Below, in pieces: positions 14,730-23,337 of a stretch of 56,517 bases of DNA. The notes under the pieces are model-generated. The model was not told the DNA's origin, made no database searches, and was given only the letters and a program-made list of their open reading frames with translations. A program made the translations under genes and the position numbers. The stretch's first letter is position 1; each line of letters begins with the position of its first letter. Origin of the DNA: Ruminococcus sp. Zagget11 (GTDB lineage Bacteria > Bacillota > Clostridia > Oscillospirales > Ruminococcaceae); assembly GCA_001941135.1 (NCBI GenBank), contig MSHL01000010.1:1-56517 (forward strand). Direction: 5' to 3'.

Positions 14730-16796
14730 TCAATTTTCTTCGCTTTTGTACTGACTGGGGTGCTTTTTAAAGAAGTCAACTCTCGGCTCTAAGAATTTCA
14801 GCTTGTGACTTTCCTCATTTCCGCACAAATCCTTCATGGTGAGGAAGATATTATCCCAACTCCAGAAGCTCTCGTCAAAGCCCAAATACTCCAGTACCAT
14901 CTGCGTGCCGTCGGGGGCGAGGGGGTGGAGAAGCACAGCGGCAACCCTTATCATATGGAATGTGTTAATAAGATACTCGCGGCGGAGAGCGTCCGCATTA
15001 CCGTCACCTGCTTTTTCCACATCATCAGCGGCTTTTTTTGCCTTTGCCATATATTTACTTGCCTTGCGTATAAAGGAATCCAGCACATATGTTACTTGGT
15101 GGAACTCCGTCTTGTACATAAACCATTCGTAATCGAGAACAGCCTTTTCCGACTCGGCAATAATATCCTCCGATACCTGACCCAAGGGCATATAACCGTC
15201 ATAATACTTCTGTGTATCGTAAAAACAGGTTCTTATTATACGATTGAAAACGTTGGAAAGCAGGAAGCCCTCTTTCGTAACGGGGTCACTGTCCTCCGGC
15301 TTTGCTGCGGGATTAAGAGGCTTTGGCTGGAAGCTTACACTGCGCACACCCAAGCCTAATCCCAGCCAGTGCATTCTAAGCTGTTCTGCAGTGTAGTAAT
15401 TCAGAAGCTCGTCTGCCATAGGCGGCTTGATATCAGAGCTTGAGGAAGCCTTTTTATCAAGGAATAATATATGATTATTGGCAACGGGTACGGGCATGGA
15501 AAGCTGTCCGTCTGCGGGTCTTGCACTAAGGGAATTGAAATCAGCCGACTGCTGTGCTATCCACATGGCAATCTGTGCAATGGCATAGAAATAAATATTA
15601 TCCTGACCTATGAACTGATAAACCTTAGCATCATCGGAACACCAATAATCCCGCCAAAGCTCCGTGTCCTTTCCCTGAGAAGCAAGGTAGGTTATAGTGA
15701 ATGAAATAGGTGCCCAAAGGGATTCGGGCCATACCCAAACGGTAAGCGGCTCTTCGCCCTCAAGCTGCGGCGCGGGAACGCCCCACTCGATATTTCCCGT
15801 AAGACGGAAAGGCACAAGGGTTTTTCCCTCTCTGAAACGCACACCTCTTTCGGTGAGCATACGGCAAGCCTCATCTCTCTGGGAAAGCTCCTCAAATTCT
15901 ATGGTAAATGAGGTTTTCTTAGGCTCTTCAATCAGCTTATGGGGCGCCATTTTCGGGGCAAGCTCCTTGTAAATATCCATGTAATTATTCATTACATAAA
16001 TAACAGGCGGCTCTAAAAATTCCTTAATGGTTTTAGTTACAACGGGACGGACATTATCCTGCTTTTCCATATCCGCCACAACCTGCTTCATAAGGTCATT
16101 GTATTCGGGCAGGCGGAAATACCAGTTGGAAACATCCTTCATAACGGGAGTTTCCCCCGTAAGGGTACTTTTGGGGTCAATAAGATTTTCGGGCATATAC
16201 TGGTGACCCAAATCACATTCATCCGCATAGCCTTTTTCCGACTGACAGCCTTGAACGGGACATTTTCCCACAACCTGTCTGCCGTTAAGATAAGTTTCCG
16301 CCTTTTCGTCATAGAACTGTGCGGTGGAAATTTTCTTCAAATGACCCAGCTCATAAAGTCGGCGGATAAAGCCATCGGACACCTTGTTATGCCACTCTGC
16401 GGACTCGCCCAGACCCGATGCGCCGAATATATCAAGACTTATGCCGTAATCCTGCAATGTCTTTTTCTGTGCCTCATGATTTCTGCGGACATAGTCCTCG
16501 ATAGAGCCTTCAAAGCCCTTTTCCTTAGCTTTACGATAGCCCTCGGCGATAGGTGAACCGTAGCAGTCCGTACCCGAAACAAAAATAACATTTTCCTTGC
16601 CTATTCTGTCACGCAGAAAGCGGGCGTAAACGTCCGCAAAGACGAAAACGCCTCCCACATGACCGAAGTGCAGTGTTTTATTTCCATAAGGCATACCGCC
16701 CGTAATAACGGCTCTTTTGGGGAATTGTGGGCGATTGTCCTTAGTATGACCCTTAGGCTTTTTATTTTCGTTGTGATTACCGGAATTATTATTCAA
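14730..16796 (-). CDS. metG: Methionyl-tRNA synthetase-like class I tRNA ligase
   Basis: 688 residues from a TTG start at 16796, which has GGAGGA about 11 nt upstream; the longer ORF start at 16847 lacks a site. The class I HIGH motif appears as HFGH (residues 43-46). A zinc-knuckle-like CPVQGC...C follows the connective peptide (residues 179-194), and the catalytic core has IEWGVPAP, TVWVWPESLWAP and FIGQDNIYFY, all MetRS-like. The KMSKS loop is KKASSSS (448-454), not the canonical lysine-methionine form. The N-terminus has an unusual Asn/His/Lys-rich extension. It may be the sole MetRS or a divergent paralogue; the rest of the genome would decide. Confidence 0.85.
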   Translation of the reverse strand: MNNNSGNHNENKKPKGHTKDNRPQFPKRAVITGGMPYGNKTLHFGHVGGVFVFADVYARFLRDRIGKENVIFVSGTDCYGSPIAEGYRKAKEKGFEGSIEDYVRRNHEAQKKTLQDYGISLDIFGASGLGESAEWHNKVSDGFIRRLYELGHLKKISTAQFYDEKAETYLNGRQVVGKCPVQGCQSEKGYADECDLGHQYMPENLIDPKSTLTGETPVMKDVSNWYFRLPEYNDLMKQVVADMEKQDNVRPVVTKTIKEFLEPPVIYVMNNYMDIYKELAPKMAPHKLIEEPKKTSFTIEFEELSQRDEACRMLTERGVRFREGKTLVPFRLTGNIEWGVPAPQLEGEEPLTVWVWPESLWAPISFTITYLASQGKDTELWRDYWCSDDAKVYQFIGQDNIYFYAIAQIAMWIAQQSADFNSLSARPADGQLSMPVPVANNHILFLDKKASSSSDIKPPMADELLNYYTAEQLRMHWLGLGLGVRSVSFQPKPLNPAAKPEDSDPVTKEGFLLSNVFNRIIRTCFYDTQKYYDGYMPLGQVSEDIIAESEKAVLDYEWFMYKTEFHQVTYVLDSFIRKASKYMAKAKKAADDVEKAGDGNADALRREYLINTFHMIRVAAVLLHPLAPDGTQMVLEYLGFDESFWSWDNIFLTMKDLCGNEESHKLKFLEPRVDFFKKHPSQYKSEEN

Positions 16797-16857
16797 GGTT
16801 CTCTCTCCTCCACGATAATATGCAATTGCAGCAAGCAGGCTCTGCAAAACCGATATT

Positions 16858-16886
16858 ATTATACCACACTAAAGGTGATAATGCAA
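16858..16886 (-). promoter_or_regulatory. Promoter of the MetRS-like gene
   Basis: Minus strand TTGCAT (16881-16886), 17 bp, TATAAT (16858-16863). The leader is about 55 nt, too short for a T-box riboswitch. Confidence 0.65.
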
Positions 16887-16987
16887 GAGAAATTTAACAA
16901 TAACATTAAGGAAACGGTGAATAATTTATTCATCGGATTACACAGCACCTGTGAATTATATAAGCCGCTTAAAGCTCGGATATCCTA

Positions 16988-17779
16988 TTAATCGGCAATA
17001 TTCCCCATACCGCAGCAGTCCTCAACCTCGTTTACCCATTTCTGCGGATAGCAAACAAGCAGCTCCTCATGCTGCATCGGGTGTCGCCTTATATCGGGAT
17101 CTGCAAAATGCTGTTTATACCGCGAAAGATACTTTTCTCCCATCTTCTCCGCATAGAAGCAGTGAATTACAGTGTTTTCCGAACCTATGCCGTTATCAAG
17201 GGACGTTACAAGGTCGGAGTAAAATTGATTGTAAATGCTTTTTCTTTTGACGAACGACATCTTTGTTGTGCCTATCCCAAACATAGACAGCATTTTATCC
17301 ATATAAACCCGCTCCTCCGAGGAACAACTTTCCATTTGCTTATTCACCCAATTCGGCAGCTTTCCCTTGCTCAACATTCCGCGGAGAATAGGTGCAATAA
17401 TACTTGCCTGAATCCCTGCCGCAAGCCTGCCGCTCTGATCCATATCGGAGCTGCCTATAATTCCGTGGTCAATATGTATCTTTCCCCTTTGAATCAAAAG
17501 CCCCACAAAAGAGCCGCCTAAGGAGCAGCCGTAGGCGCAGGTGATTTTCCCGCCAAAGTGCTTTTGTATGTATGCCTCTATCCTTTCCGTTTCCTCCGTC
17601 ATGGACGGGAAAACGGTGTCCTCCGTTTCATCAAAGCCGTCATAGGAAACGCAGACCACATAGAAGCTTTTTTCAAGCAGGGGTATCACCTCGCCGAAGT
17701 TGTTGTTCCAGTAACAGCAGGTTCCCGGCAGGAGTAATATCACAGGCTTGCTTTTATCTCCGAATTCATAGGTTTTCAT
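16988..17779 (-). CDS. Alpha/beta hydrolase
   Basis: A 263-residue protein with the alpha/beta-hydrolase order: an LLLPGTCCYW oxyanion strand near residue 16, the nucleophile elbow YGCSLGG (Ser about residue 86), a probable acid Asp in the second half, and a late HPMQHEE that could supply the catalytic His. No signal peptide. The substrate is unknown. It follows the LCM-type methyltransferase on the same strand after about 90 bp and is probably read from the same operator-controlled promoter, which would tie it to the ABC/ATC-hydrolase island. Confidence 0.75.
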   Translation of the reverse strand: MKTYEFGDKSKPVILLLPGTCCYWNNNFGEVIPLLEKSFYVVCVSYDGFDETEDTVFPSMTEETERIEAYIQKHFGGKITCAYGCSLGGSFVGLLIQRGKIHIDHGIIGSSDMDQSGRLAAGIQASIIAPILRGMLSKGKLPNWVNKQMESCSSEERVYMDKMLSMFGIGTTKMSFVKRKSIYNQFYSDLVTSLDNGIGSENTVIHCFYAEKMGEKYLSRYKQHFADPDIRRHPMQHEELLVCYPQKWVNEVEDCCGMGNIAD

Positions 17780-17868
17780 TATAATTTCTCCTTAACAGCT
17801 TTCTAAGCTCTCAACCGTTCCGAATACAGACAGCCTACAAATTATTTGCAATCGCGTTACTCAATCCC

Positions 17869-18666
17869 CTACCACTCAAAAACCGCGATACGATTATTTA
17901 TTTTCATGCTTACAAGACCTATAATCCTGCTTAAAAGCGTTGACTTCATCATCTGCTCGGAAAAGCTGCGCTCGCTGACCAGCTTCATCCTTGGCTCAAG
18001 CTGTTCAAATTCATGACCCGATGTCGTTCCCCAGCCAAACCTCGCGTTTGTTTCTTTGACTGTGTCATGCTTCCTCTCGTCCATCATAGATTGCCGCATC
18101 ATCTCCACCGCAAGGGTTCCATGCGGCGCAAGCGACACGATATTATTTAATATTTTCTGATTATCTTCCTTTGAGAAATACATAAAAAGTCCCTCTGCAA
18201 TTACAATCACCCTGCGCGCCTTATCCGCTTCTTCAAATATACTCTTATGCCACTTTGTTTCCAAAACGCTGCCTGCAAGCATTTTTCTTCGATCCGTATT
18301 CTCAAATATCTTACTTCTTACGGCGATAGAATCCTCCAAATCGATGTCATACCAAAGGATACGTCCGTTATCCACTCTGCTGAAGCGATCGTCCAGCCCG
18401 CATCCGAAATTAAGGCAGAGCGCATCGGGGTATCTTTTTATAAAGGATCTCACGGCATCGTCAAACATGATTGTTCTGGCAATAACACTTTCATGGGTAA
18501 TAGCTTTATCAAATTTCGAGGTTTCTATATTAAGCTCGTTGATAATCTCAACAGCCTTATAATCCCGCACTCTCGGCTTCTTTCTCAGCGTTTCTGTCGC
18601 TCTGTTCGACAGCGGAATAAAAGCAGTTTCCTGCACATCTCCCAATTGTAATTTTCGTTCTTCCAT
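17869..18666 (-). CDS. Class I SAM-dependent methyltransferase (LCM/PPM family)
   Basis: A 265-residue enzyme of the leucine carboxyl methyltransferase/TcmP-like family: a FGCGLDDRF SAM motif (about residue 87), the IDLEDS acidic loop after strand 2, and VIVIAEGLFMYF, the family hallmark after strand 4. Such enzymes methylate carboxyl or hydroxyl groups on polyketide- or peptide-like molecules; the substrate here is unknown. The promoter with a GTTAGC/GCTAAC operator lies about 315 bp upstream, and a second TTAGC-N4-GCTAA dyad 68 bp upstream. It thereby shares regulation with the ABC-transporter and ATC-hydrolase units. Confidence 0.85.
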   Translation of the reverse strand: MEERKLQLGDVQETAFIPLSNRATETLRKKPRVRDYKAVEIINELNIETSKFDKAITHESVIARTIMFDDAVRSFIKRYPDALCLNFGCGLDDRFSRVDNGRILWYDIDLEDSIAVRSKIFENTDRRKMLAGSVLETKWHKSIFEEADKARRVIVIAEGLFMYFSKEDNQKILNNIVSLAPHGTLAVEMMRQSMMDERKHDTVKETNARFGWGTTSGHEFEQLEPRMKLVSERSFSEQMMKSTLLSRIIGLVSMKINNRIAVFEW

Positions 18667-18733
18667 AGCTATTTTTGTCCCCTTTCAGTCTTCGGTTTAA
18701 GCAACTCTGTTTTAACAATTTCATTCCACATAA

Positions 18734-18747
18734 TTAGCGTCAGCTAA
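18734..18747. promoter_or_regulatory. Second operator-like dyad upstream of the methyltransferase
   Basis: TTAGC-GTCA-GCTAA, the same core as the three promoter operators but with no -10/-35 at the usual distance. It may be an auxiliary site, or a copy left when repeat sequence entered between promoter and gene. Confidence 0.55.
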
Positions 18748-18754
18748 CCGCCAA

Positions 18755-18925
18755 GCAGTCTGTGACCTCAACCACCGGCAGTCTGTGACCGCAGCCACCG
18801 TCTCCCGCCGCCGTATGCCGCCCTTGAATTGCGTTAGCAAGCATACCGACGGCTAAAGGCGGGCAACAAACCACCGCATTGCGTAGCAAAAAAAGGCGGC
18901 GAGTGCAGGCTCAGTCTGCCCGACT
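18755..18925. repeat. Modular GC-rich repeat in the methyltransferase leader
   Basis: Two GCAGTCTGTGACC modules (18756, 18778), then a module matching the 3443-3490 copy in the opposite orientation (ACAAACCACCGCATTGCGTA), and GTGCAGGCTCAGTCTGCCCG at 18902. The 683-bp stretch 18667-19349 otherwise holds only the operator sites, the promoter at 18998-19026 and an inverted GTATAC pair near 19261-19281. Confidence 0.65.
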
Positions 18926-18978
18926 GTTAGCTGTCGGTAGCATTTCTGCCGCAATATGCTTTCTGCCATGTATCTGTA

Positions 18979-19026
18979 GTTAGCGGCAGCTAACCTTATT
19001 ATACAGTATAGTCCTCTGTTTGTCAA
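18979..19026 (-). promoter_or_regulatory. Operator-controlled promoter of the methyltransferase/hydrolase unit
   Basis: Minus strand TTGACA (19021-19026), 17 bp, TATAAT (18998-19003), 3 bp, then a 16-bp dyad GTTAGC-TGCC-GCTAAC (18979-18994). Architecture and spacing match the promoters at 22972-23019 and 23208-23255 exactly. A repressor bound just past the -10 would block initiation. Confidence 0.8.
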
Positions 19027-19349
19027 TAGTAATTGTAAATTTTACGGATTTATTTTTCCTCGAAGCCTTGATATCCTGCAAATACTGCCCGACAGCCTAT
19101 CGCTATTTTCATTCCGTCAAAACGCCCCTTGGAGAACCATAATCCTCCCCGCAAGGCATTAAAATCTATACCAAAAGATACAGAACGGTATCAAACGGTG
19201 AGCTTGATAATAATTTCACGAATCGGACACGCCACTGCATTTCTTTTATAATTCCGATATGGTATACTGACTTTTGTATACGAATACAGATCGAAAGTTG
19301 TCGGGACAAAAAATTTTATACCTTGGAAAAAAGAAAGATGAGGTTATTT

Positions 19350-20018
19350 ATGATTTTTTTTCGATATAGATAATACATTGGTGGATTATAGCAAAAGTGA
19401 AAAAAGAGCAATAGCTTTATTATGGAAAAATATAATTTCAATGTAAACAACTATTCCAAAATTTGGAAAGATACTTCAAGTAAATATTTTTCAGAATATT
19501 TACTAAGGAATATTTCTTTTGAAGAACAGGGTGCAATGAGAATAATGGATTTTTTCGGGTTGACAATAAAATGCTATCATTTGAAGAATCCAAGATAATT
19601 TTTTATGAATACAAAAAAGAGTTTGAAGCAAGCTGGACACTTTTCGATGATGTAAAAACCTGTTTAGAAAAACTAAAAGAAACAGAAAAAGGAATTGCCG
19701 GTAACAGAGAAATGTCGCAGCAGCAAAATAAAATACACGTGACAGGTATTGATAAGTATTTTGTTGTAAAAAAATATGCCGGCGAAATGAGAATAGCCAA
19801 ACCCGAGTATGGATTTTTTGAAGAATTAAAAAAAATACAGTAAAAATAATACATACATATATATTGGAGATGATTTGATGACAGATATATATCCTTGTAT
19901 TGATTTGGGAATAAGCGCAATTTGGCTGAACAGAAATAATAGTAAGGTACCGCCAAATGTAATGTCAATAAATGGTTTAAATGAATTACCAAAGCTGCTG
20001 TGTTCATTACATAGTTGA
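19350..20018 (+). pseudogene. HAD-superfamily (YjjG-like) hydrolase, frameshifted
   Basis: Reading across frames recovers a roughly 222-residue HAD-IA phosphatase: MIFFDIDNTLVDYS (motif I, two Asp), a helical cap (YNFNVNNYSKIWKDTSSKYF), MLSFEESKIIFYEYKKEF, SNREMSQQQNKI-like motif II, KPEYGFFEELKK (motif III) and YIGDDLMTDIYP (motif IV). At least four single-base shifts separate these: an extra T in the run at 19354, a missing A near 19425, a missing G near 19562 and an extra A near 19835. Most are in homopolymers. The total length is normal for the family, so the gene was intact recently or was mis-sequenced. Confidence 0.8.
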
Positions 20019-20100
20019 ATATATGGGTAAATGGAAGTGCGGGACATACAGCCGCTCTTAGATGTAAAATACATTAAGTCCGGTTTGATAAACTGGAATT

Positions 20101-20604
20101 TTACTTTCTTTTCGGCATCCAAGGAATACAGCGATTCGCGTTTTTACAATATTCTTCATATTCCTTTCCACATAATTCACTCAGCCATTTTTCTTCTGTT
20201 TTTATCAGAAAAACTGTCATATACGCATAGTAAACAACGGGAAGAACAAATAGAATAATATTCGCCTCTATAAAAAACACTCCGATACACATTAGGAAAA
20301 ATGCACTGTATATTGGATTTCGCACTATTGAATATACGCCGGATGTAGCTAAATGATTTTCTTTAATGCAGGCATCCATCTTGACTTTGAAATTCGAGCT
20401 AAACCATAGCCATGCTCCCAATAAAATCAGTATACTCCCAATGATGATAAAGGGAATTTTCAATTCTTTTATTTGCAGTGAATATATTATCCCCATTTCC
20501 GACAGAATGATTGCTAATGCGGTAACAACCAATTGCGGTATTACGATGAGCGGTCCCACACCTATCACAGGCAAATGCTTTTGTTCGTTTTCGGTTTCTT
20601 TCAT
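20101..20604 (-). CDS. Isoprenylcysteine carboxyl methyltransferase-like membrane protein
   Basis: A 167-residue protein with four predicted membrane segments and the ICMT/PEMT C-terminal pattern: GVYSIVRNPIYSAF (SAM-binding RxxxYxxHP-like loop with N replacing H), then a hydrophobic hairpin and LxxLCGKEYEEYC. Bacterial members methylate lipids or small molecules rather than prenyl proteins; the substrate is unknown. GGGAGA site before the ATG. Last gene of the four-gene unit that starts at 22946, so it belongs to the operator-controlled island. Confidence 0.8.
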   Translation of the reverse strand: MKETENEQKHLPVIGVGPLIVIPQLVVTALAIILSEMGIIYSLQIKELKIPFIIIGSILILLGAWLWFSSNFKVKMDACIKENHLATSGVYSIVRNPIYSAFFLMCIGVFFIEANIILFVLPVVYYAYMTVFLIKTEEKWLSELCGKEYEEYCKNANRCIPWMPKRK

Positions 20605-20622
20605 ACTTGTGATTGTCTCCCT

Positions 20623-21254
20623 TTATTTCAGTTTTTTATATCCGCAGTCGCAGTAAGGACCGCCGGAGGCGAGGGTGTATTTCCGCACGAAATCCGACAC
20701 TCCGCTTGCATCGCTCATGGTGTGATCCAATCGGCACATAGCCGGAACGAGATCATATAATCCCAGTTCCCGCATCAACGTACAGATACCACAGGCAGTA
20801 AAACGAGCCTCATATCCGCTGCCGTCAGCGTAAGGATAAAATTCCATATTCCACGAATAGGGATTCCTATCGGCGGCTCGAAGTTTTCCGTGGCTCTCAA
20901 GGAAGAAATGTCCTTGTCAGTGAACTTATTTTTGCCGCTCATTCTGCAAAACCACTTCATTGGAGAAGTCATCATAGAATCGGCATAATACTCCGTCAGC
21001 CGCCCAACATCGGGACGTTCGGGCATATTTAGCACAAATGCACATAGTAGGGCGCAGTTGACGAGATTCATCTTAAACCTGTCCGCTTTCTCAAACTCCG
21101 GCGCTCCTGCAATGATTTCTTTATAACGAGATTTCGCTCTTTTTCTCACAGCCTTTGCCGTTTCACTGTTCAGTCCAAAATCCGTACATAGGTTTTGTTC
21201 AAAAGATTTTCCGAACAAAACCCACATTCCCATGGGCATTCCGATATATTTCAC
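20623..21254 (-). pseudogene. L-2-amino-thiazoline-4-carboxylate hydrolase-family protein, frameshifted
   Basis: The first frame (MKYIGMPMGMW...SLRATENFEPP) and a second frame (NPYSWNMEFYPYADG...YCDCGYKK) join across a single-base shift near 20866-20872 to give about 210 residues. The C-terminal half has the family's CGICTLMRELGLYDLVPAMC, LDHTMSD and ASGGPYCDC. Named for the Pseudomonas enzyme that opens the thiazoline ring of L-ATC on the way to cysteine; most Firmicute members are uncharacterised. It is a paralogue of the intact gene just upstream. The shift is not in a long homopolymer, so real decay is possible. Confidence 0.8.
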
Positions 21255-21430
21255 GCTCTATCTCTCCTATATTTTTGATTCTTCTCCGAGAATATCCCAC
21301 GCAGGTGTGGGGAAGTCCGCTTTTCCGTAGCTTTTCAAATATTTCGATGCTTACATACCGGGTAGCAAGTAGGCTGATTGTTTAGAGGTTCTTTAGATAT
21401 TATTGTGTTAAGTTCAGGTTGAAAAGCCTG

Positions 21431-22147
21431 TTATTGATACCCCTCTCCCTGTTTGAACACCGGTGGCCAATAAGGCAAGACATGGGCTCCGGACTTCAAT
21501 TTGAAGTCACAATATTCCCCGCCGGAGGCACAGGTCTGCTCACGGTACAGCGGCGCACCCAGCATCCCGAACATCACATAGTCCAGATTACAAAGATAGG
21601 GCATATATTCCATATAACCGTGTTCTTTAGCGAAGTTCGCCAACGGACATACAAGATTATGATAGCTGAATGCATATCCCTCTTCCGGAGGGATCATGGT
21701 TTTCGTCTCGAAGCTGCCCGGATTCTTTTCCGCATTTGCCGCATTCTCCTTATCTTCCTTTTGAAACATTTTATTCAGTATCTTCGTACTGTTGAACATC
21801 TTTCCCGCAAGCTTTCGGGCAAATCCCGGAATCCGCAGAAAGGTTCGTTCGTAGGACAGCACCATCAAATGACCAGCATCATCTAAAGAAACGCCGTAGT
21901 TCCTCAAGACCTCACCCATCGCCACAAAATAATATGCTCCCGTCAGGCTTCCTGTACCGCTCACGTCATCCCCGCCAATGTAGGGAAAATGCTCAAGCAG
22001 ATTTTTGTCATAGAAATCCCAGATTTCTTCCAGAAGCTCAGAATAATCCTTTCCGCTTGCTTGCTGCAATTCAGCAGAAATCAGTTTCAGGTAGCCATTC
22101 ATGGACTTCTTTAATTTAGCGTAATTTTTCTGATAGTATTCATGCAT
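21431..22147 (-). CDS. L-2-amino-thiazoline-4-carboxylate hydrolase-family protein
   Basis: An intact 238-residue member. N-terminal helices (YYQKNYAKLKKSMNGYL) are followed by the family core CPLANFAKEHGYMEYMPYLC, NLDYVMFG, and TCASGGEYCDFKLK. The conserved Cys/Asp pairs and the ASGGxYCD motif are shared with the neighbouring paralogue. No signal peptide, so it acts in the cytoplasm. It lies between a polytopic membrane protein and the second copy in one operon, opposite a fused ABC-transporter pair under the same type of operator. A role in processing an imported thiazoline-type compound is an inference from this context. Confidence 0.82.
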   Translation of the reverse strand: MHEYYQKNYAKLKKSMNGYLKLISAELQQASGKDYSELLEEIWDFYDKNLLEHFPYIGGDDVSGTGSLTGAYYFVAMGEVLRNYGVSLDDAGHLMVLSYERTFLRIPGFARKLAGKMFNSTKILNKMFQKEDKENAANAEKNPGSFETKTMIPPEEGYAFSYHNLVCPLANFAKEHGYMEYMPYLCNLDYVMFGMLGAPLYREQTCASGGEYCDFKLKSGAHVLPYWPPVFKQGEGYQ

Positions 22148-22250
22148 AGCTCTGTAATTCTCTCCACAATATATTCTCTATTAAGTACCAAAAAACGTAG
22201 TCTTCTCGTATTATTTTCTTCCACCGGCATATGGGAATTGCCAAGCATCG

Positions 22251-22946
22251 TCAGTTCGACGCAGCCTTTTGGACAGAACAGCATAGGGCGCACATAATCA
22301 GCAAAGTCCCCAACGATTCAAAAGCTCCGGTAATCGGTTCCAGTATGGGAATCAATTTTAATACAAAGCCGATAAGCAGCGTACAAAGCGGGCAGAAAAG
22401 AATCTGCCATTTTTTTAGGTTCAGCTTTCCCGTCCACGCCATATAAATCCAACCGGCAGAGATACAGCCGTCCGCAACGACATAATAAGCGGCAAACGGA
22501 ATCATGATATAGGCGGCTGACTGATTCACAAGATTCGCAGCCATTAGTGAATCTCCCGTTTCGGCATAAATGCACTTAAAAACAATCGGGAACAGGCAGC
22601 ACATAATATGAATAAACAAAAATGACATCAAACCGGCGTTTGCACCGATGCAAAACATCTTGGACATTCGCTTGTCCCATTTTGTGCCGTTTTTCAGTCC
22701 CTCGGTTACGATTTCCTTTGCTGCGTGTATGCCAACCCAATAGATCGGCATTGCCACAGCGGTCAGTAAAATGGACGCTTCAAACCGCCACATGGACATG
22801 GAAACCCAATCAGAGTCTACAATTCCGGTCGTCACATTTCCTGCACCCTTCATATCAAGCAGCCAGTCACCGATCATAAACAATATAAACGAAACAATTC
22901 CGAGTATCAGCCGATTTGTCAGCTTACTTTTTTTCTGCTTGTCCAT
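22251..22946 (-). CDS. Polytopic membrane protein (DUF6796-like)
   Basis: A 231-residue protein with about seven hydrophobic segments. Conserved-looking features are DWLLDMKG after the first segment and a Trp/Tyr-rich second (AMPIYWVGIHAAKE). I associate it with an uncharacterised Firmicute membrane family, with modest confidence. It is the first gene of the unit that continues into the ATC-hydrolase genes and the ICMT-like gene. GGAGGG site before the ATG and the operator promoter 26 nt further upstream. Function unknown. Confidence 0.65.
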   Translation of the reverse strand: MDKQKKSKLTNRLILGIVSFILFMIGDWLLDMKGAGNVTTGIVDSDWVSMSMWRFEASILLTAVAMPIYWVGIHAAKEIVTEGLKNGTKWDKRMSKMFCIGANAGLMSFLFIHIMCCLFPIVFKCIYAETGDSLMAANLVNQSAAYIMIPFAAYYVVADGCISAGWIYMAWTGKLNLKKWQILFCPLCTLLIGFVLKLIPILEPITGAFESLGTLLIMCALCCSVQKAASN

Positions 22947-22971
22947 AGTGATAACCCTCCTTGTATAAATG

Positions 22972-23019
22972 GTTAGCTTTAGCTAACTGCATTGTACAGC
23001 ACAACAAGCAGAAAAACAA
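22972..23019 (-). promoter_or_regulatory. Operator-controlled promoter of the membrane-protein/ATC-hydrolase unit
   Basis: Minus strand TTGTTT (23014-23019), 17 bp, TACAAT (22991-22996), 3 bp, dyad GTTAGC-TAAA-GCTAAC (22972-22987). Divergent from the promoter at 23208; the stretch 23020-23207 between them holds no gene, only a TGAAC/GTTCA dyad at 23041-23057. Confidence 0.8.
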
Positions 23020-23207
23020 GAGTTAATCCGAGAATATTATATGAACTTTTCCTGTTCACCTCTTGACAACTGACTTTGAATGGAACAGAGATTTTAGTAT
23101 AACGGAATACCAAATGCAAAAGTAAAACATCGACACTCTTGATGTCAAAGGGGAGATAACAGGATTAGTTCCATGAATTTTTGTACAAGTGAAATTCGCA
23201 ATTGCTA

Positions 23208-23255
23208 TTGACAAATGAGGTATTGTGTTATATAATTGAGTTAGTTATTGCTAAC
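23208..23255 (+). promoter_or_regulatory. Operator-controlled promoter of the ABC-transporter unit
   Basis: TTGACA (23208-23213), 17 bp, TATAAT (23231-23236), 3 bp, dyad GTTAGT-TATT-GCTAAC (23240-23255), extended to TGAGTTAG / CTAACTCA. Third member of the set with identical spacing. An 80-nt leader with a GC-rich inverted repeat around GCGGGGGGG ... TCTCCGCC follows. Confidence 0.85.
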
Positions 23256-23337
23256 TCAATTGTTTTTTAGTAATAATACAGCGGGGGGGTGCTCTCCGCC
23301 TGAAGAAAAAGTAATACCCCAAAGGAGATAGATCGGT

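Noticed and set aside
16797-16990. T-box riboswitch before the MetRS-like gene
   Set aside because: The leader from the likely start point is only about 55 nt and no specifier hairpin or T-box sequence is visible.
19040-19180. Minus-strand open stretch of about 45 codons containing FDGMKIAIGCRAVFAGYQG
   Set aside because: No start codon or ribosome site, and no recognisable family; at most an old gene end.
22111-22293. A 60-codon minus-strand ORF between the ATC-hydrolase and membrane-protein genes
   Set aside because: It overlaps the end of the membrane-protein gene in another frame, has no ribosome site and no recognisable features.
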